Source: Thermoleophilia bacterium
Lineage (GTDB): Bacteria; Actinomycetota; Thermoleophilia; Gaiellales; SKUG01
Length of the DNA: 15,729 nucleotides
Direction: 5' to 3'
Assembly (NCBI GenBank): GCA_025964465.1
Contig: JAOPYS010000153.1
Location: 1-15,729 of the forward strand
Shown: positions 13,331-15,729 of the stretch, piece by piece
Layout of the letters: the number at the start of each line of letters is the position of its first letter
How positions within the stretch are numbered: position 1 is the stretch's first letter
Notes under the pieces: model-generated
Told to the model about the DNA's origin: nothing
The model's input: only the letters and a program-made list of their open reading frames with translations
Databases searched by the model: none
Made by a program: the position numbers and the translations under genes

Positions 13331-14572
13331 TCAGCCGAGCGAGAGGTCGTAGCCGGCGGGCGTGCGGGCCGGTGCGCCGAGCGTGCGACGTGCGCGGATG
13401 CGGCCGCCGGCGAGCGCGGCGAGCTCGGCGGCGAGCGCCCCGATGGTGACGGGCTCGTCCGCGTTGTTGAGTTGCAGGCGCGCGGCGGCCTCGTCGATGG
13501 CGTCGAGGGCCGCGACGGCGCGCGACCCGCCGGGGCCGTCCGCGACGAGCTGCGTCTGGGCGAGGCGGTCGGAGTTGGTCGTCGCGTCGGGGGCTCCCAC
13601 GGACGCGGCGAGCACGTCGCGCCACCAGCTGGCGAGGTCGTCGAGGCAGGCGCGCAGCTCGCCCACGCGCGCCTTGCGGGCGCGTCGCGCGGTGCGCTTC
13701 TCCATGCCGTCGTCGTTGCTCTTGGCCTTGAAGCTGCGCGCCGCGGCAGCGTCCATGTGCTCGAGCATCGCCTCGAACTCGATCGTCGCCGCGCGCGTCG
13801 CGACCTCGCTGGCGGCGCTGGCGCGCGAGAGCACGCGCTCGGCGAGGAAGGACGGCGCGTTGGCGCTGGTGGCGATGGCGTACATCGCCGTGAACATGTC
13901 GCCACGACGCTGGGCGTCGGCGTCGCCGGCCGCGATGGAACGGGCGCGCTGCAGGTCCCCGCGCGCGGCGCGCGCGATGCCGGCCAGGTCGAGCCCGGTG
14001 GCCGCGGCCGCGGTCGCCTCGTCGAGCCCGTCGTGGCGCAGCGCCTCCACCAGCAGGTGGTCGGGGATGGGGTGGAAGGCCACCTCGATCGCGCGCGAGC
14101 GGATGGTCGGCAGCACGCGCGCCGGGCGCTCGGCGAGGAGCACGAAGACCACGCGGCCGGCAGGCTCCTCAAGCGCCTTGAGCAGGCTGTTGCCGGCGTC
14201 GGCGTTGTCGGAGGAGAGCGTGTCCGCCGACTCGATCACGACCACCTGCGCGTCGGCCTCGAAGGGCATGCGGGTGACGACGTCCACCACGCGGCGCACC
14301 TGGTCGATGGCGAGCGAGCCACCCTCGGGCGCCACCCAGTGCAGGTCGGGGTGCACGCGGCGGGCGACGCGCGCGCACACGTCGCAGCCGTCACGGCCGC
14401 CGTTGGGGCACAGCACGCGCTGCGCGACGACCGCGGCAGCGGCCGCGGGGCCCGACCCGGCGCGCCCAGACAGCAGCAGCGCGTGCGCGCGTCCTTCCTC
14501 CACGAGCCGCTCGAGCGTGCGCAGTGCGCGCGGCTGGGCGACGAGGGCGCTGTCGAGCACGTCAGCGGTCAT
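13331..14572 (-). CDS. holB: DNA polymerase III subunit delta-prime
   Basis: This 413-residue AAA+-type clamp-loader subunit is next to thymidylate kinase, its usual partner in bacterial genomes. The N-terminal domain has a degenerate P-loop, SGRAGSGPAAA, with Pro where ATP-binding subunits have Lys, as expected for a non-hydrolysing delta-prime. A zinc-module-like C55, C63, C66 follows (one fewer Cys than the common four). Then come VVVIESADTLS (Walker-B position), NSLLKALEEP (129-136) and LPTIRSRA, the sensor/arginine-finger region. The C-terminal part is a helical collar-like domain. It helps open the sliding clamp in the replisome. The ATG at 14572 overlaps the tmk stop (ATGA), so the two are translationally coupled. 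Confusion with DnaX (gamma/tau) is unlikely given the lost P-loop lysine and the length. Confidence 0.93.
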   Translation of the reverse strand: MTADVLDSALVAQPRALRTLERLVEEGRAHALLLSGRAGSGPAAAAAVVAQRVLCPNGGRDGCDVCARVARRVHPDLHWVAPEGGSLAIDQVRRVVDVVTRMPFEADAQVVVIESADTLSSDNADAGNSLLKALEEPAGRVVFVLLAERPARVLPTIRSRAIEVAFHPIPDHLLVEALRHDGLDEATAAAATGLDLAGIARAARGDLQRARSIAAGDADAQRRGDMFTAMYAIATSANAPSFLAERVLSRASAASEVATRAATIEFEAMLEHMDAAAARSFKAKSNDDGMEKRTARRARKARVGELRACLDDLASWWRDVLAASVGAPDATTNSDRLAQTQLVADGPGGSRAVAALDAIDEAAARLQLNNADEPVTIGALAAELAALAGGRIRARRTLGAPARTPAGYDLSLG

Positions 14573-15243
14573 GCGGGCTGCCTCCGGTGGAGGGGTTCGA
14601 GGACGATGCCCGTGCGCGCCGCGAGCGGGCGCGAGAGCGCGGCGTCGACCCGGACCTCGACCTCGTCGGCGGTGCCGTCGCCGTCGATGCGCAGGATGCG
14701 GTCGGGCCACCGGGCCGCCAGCTCGCCGTACGCGGCGTGCGCGCGGGTGAAGAACTCGGAGCCCGCGCGCTCGATGCGGTCCTGGTCGGCGCCGGTCGAC
14801 GCGAGCCGGGTACGCGCGACCGCCGGGTCGAGGTCGACGAGCACCGTGAGGTCGGGCAGGCGCCCGCGCGTGGCGAGCAGGTTCGCCTCCAGCACGCGGT
14901 CGATGCCGAGGCCGCGACCCGCACCCTGGTAGGCCAGCGAGGAATCCACGTAGCGGTCGCAGACCACGATCTGGCCCGCGGCGAGCGCCGGCTCGATCAC
15001 CGTGGCCACGAGCTCGGCGCGCGAGGCGGCGTACAGCAGCGCCTCGGCGGCGGGGTCGATGTCGCCGGTGGCAGGGTCGAGCAGGATTCCGCGCACCTGC
15101 TCCCCGAGTCGCGTGCCGCCCGGTTCGCGTACCACGAGCACCTTCACCCGCACCGCCGCGAGCCGATCGACGAGGCGCGCCAGCTGCGTCGTCTTGCCGC
15201 AGCCGTCGATGCCTTCGAAGGAGATGAGCAGCCCGGCGTCCAC
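14569..15243 (-). CDS. tmk: Thymidylate kinase (dTMP kinase)
   Basis: This 224-residue enzyme phosphorylates dTMP to dTDP, an essential step to dTTP. The P-loop is FEGIDGCGKTTQ (Lys17), the dTMP-binding REPGGT lies at 39-44, and DRYVDSSLAYQG at 96-107 holds the Asp-Arg-Tyr signature. The lid region follows (RLASTGADQDRIE). Length and motif order are normal, with a ~20-residue extra C-terminus. The GTG start at 15243 puts the P-loop at residues 9-20, as usual. TAGGCT lies 6 bases upstream and no good ribosome site is visible, suggesting a leaderless message. The stop overlaps the delta-prime start by 4 bases, and the upstream alpha-glucosidase ends 16 bases before the start. Confidence 0.96.
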   Translation of the reverse strand: MDAGLLISFEGIDGCGKTTQLARLVDRLAAVRVKVLVVREPGGTRLGEQVRGILLDPATGDIDPAAEALLYAASRAELVATVIEPALAAGQIVVCDRYVDSSLAYQGAGRGLGIDRVLEANLLATRGRLPDLTVLVDLDPAVARTRLASTGADQDRIERAGSEFFTRAHAAYGELAARWPDRILRIDGDGTADEVEVRVDAALSRPLAARTGIVLEPLHRRQPA

Positions 15244-15249
15244 GGGCGC

Positions 15250-15255
15250 AGCCTA
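15250..15255 (-). promoter_or_regulatory. Candidate -10 box (TAGGCT) of a leaderless tmk transcript
   Basis: TAGGCT fits TANNNT, is 6 bases before the GTG at 15243, and falls in the 16-base gap after the preceding gene. No -35 is recognisable. Read-through from the upstream gene is the alternative. Confidence 0.3.
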
Positions 15256-15259
15256 TCGG

Positions 15260-15729
15260 TCAGCCGGCGGCGTCGGCGCTGGGGACGGGGGTCGCCGGAT
15301 CGAGCGCGACCACGACGCCGGCGCCCGGGGGCAGGCGCAGGCCGCCCGCGACCGCGCGGCCCTCGAGGGTGCGCTCGGTCGACAGGAGCACCCGCCCGCG
15401 GACGTTGGGCACGACGGCCTCGGCGGCCGCGTCGAGGTTGCACGCCACGAGGGTCGCGTCGCCGCGTCGCCAGGCCCAGCACCGCTCGTCCACGAACACC
15501 TCGGCGTAGGCGCCGCGGCGCAGCTCCACGCGCTCGCGCCGCAGGGCGATCGCGTCGCGCACGACGTTGAGCACCGAGGCGGGGTCGCGGCGCTGGTCCG
15601 CGACGTTGCGTGCCGCGACGTCGCCGAGCGGCAGCCACGGCTCGACGGCGCCGCTGCCGAAGCCGCCGTCCGCCTCGGGGCTCCACTGCATCGGCGTGCG
15701 CGCCGCGTCGCGCCCGAACGCGCCGCCGA
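15260..15729 (-). CDS. Alpha-glucosidase / GH13 family enzyme, C-terminal part (5' end off window)
   Basis: Only the last ~156 residues are present; the gene continues past the right edge. The fragment begins within FGRDAARTPMQW (R at 15698-15700), a hallmark of GH13 oligo-1,6-glucosidase/alpha-glucosidase-type enzymes. It is followed by DGGFGSGAVEPWLPLGD, NVADQRRDPASVLNVVRDAIALRRER, and a C-terminal beta domain (WAWRRGDATLVACNLD). These enzymes hydrolyse or transfer alpha-glucosyl units from maltose- or isomaltose-type sugars. Trehalose synthase shares RTPMQW but usually has a different following region, so alpha-glucosidase is preferred. The catalytic Asp/Glu residues lie off the window. 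Same orientation as tmk, 16 bases apart. Confidence 0.9.
   Translation of the reverse strand, partial: GGAFGRDAARTPMQWSPEADGGFGSGAVEPWLPLGDVAARNVADQRRDPASVLNVVRDAIALRRERVELRRGAYAEVFVDERCWAWRRGDATLVACNLDAAAEAVVPNVRGRVLLSTERTLEGRAVAGGLRLPPGAGVVVALDPATPVPSADAAG

Overview
The window is very GC-rich (well above 65% by eye) and gene-dense, with GTG and TTG starts, many stop/start overlaps and several lipoprotein signal peptides. This fits a high-GC actinobacterium. A deep lineage such as Thermoleophilia/Solirubrobacterales is my best guess, but the sequence alone does not prove it. I count 15 protein genes, two of them cut by the window edges. There is no tRNA, rRNA, CRISPR array or insertion sequence, and no gene-free stretch longer than about 160 bases.

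Layout, left to right. (1) Bases 1-3033, minus strand: a DEDDh exonuclease, then a rhomboid protease, then a glycoside-hydrolase-123-like (DUF4091) lipoprotein that runs off the left edge. The last two are coupled by a GTGA overlap. (2) Bases 3096-6917, minus strand: an ACT-domain malic enzyme, two tandem paralogous small lipoproteins and a cytochrome P450, packed as a likely operon. (3) Bases 7042-8238, plus strand: a PLC-like phosphodiesterase TIM-barrel protein (GDPD/FAM151-like) with odd low-complexity ends. It converges on (4) bases 8260-9288, minus strand: a membrane-anchored or secreted protein built from fourteen 16-residue repeats. (5) Bases 9404-11432, plus strand: a short-chain dehydrogenase followed 4 bases later by a six-helix membrane protein with a soluble C-terminal domain. 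(6) Bases 11437-15729, minus strand: the end of an alpha-glucosidase, thymidylate kinase (tmk), DNA polymerase III delta-prime (holB), an uncharacterised protein with an NEDGGT motif, and an ECF-type sigma factor.

The replication pair tmk-holB is the conserved core. The rest is accessory metabolism, envelope lipoproteins, membrane proteins and hypothetical proteins. Several starts (exonuclease, first lipoprotein, tmk) have a TANNNT box 6-7 bases upstream and no good Shine-Dalgarno sequence, which suggests leaderless transcripts. The rhomboid, phosphodiesterase and dehydrogenase have clear ribosome sites.

The most unusual items are the 14-copy repeat protein, the phosphodiesterase-like protein convergent with it, the tandem lipoproteins in the malic enzyme/P450 operon, and the NEDGGT protein between holB and the sigma factor. 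I see no complete known defence or secretion system.
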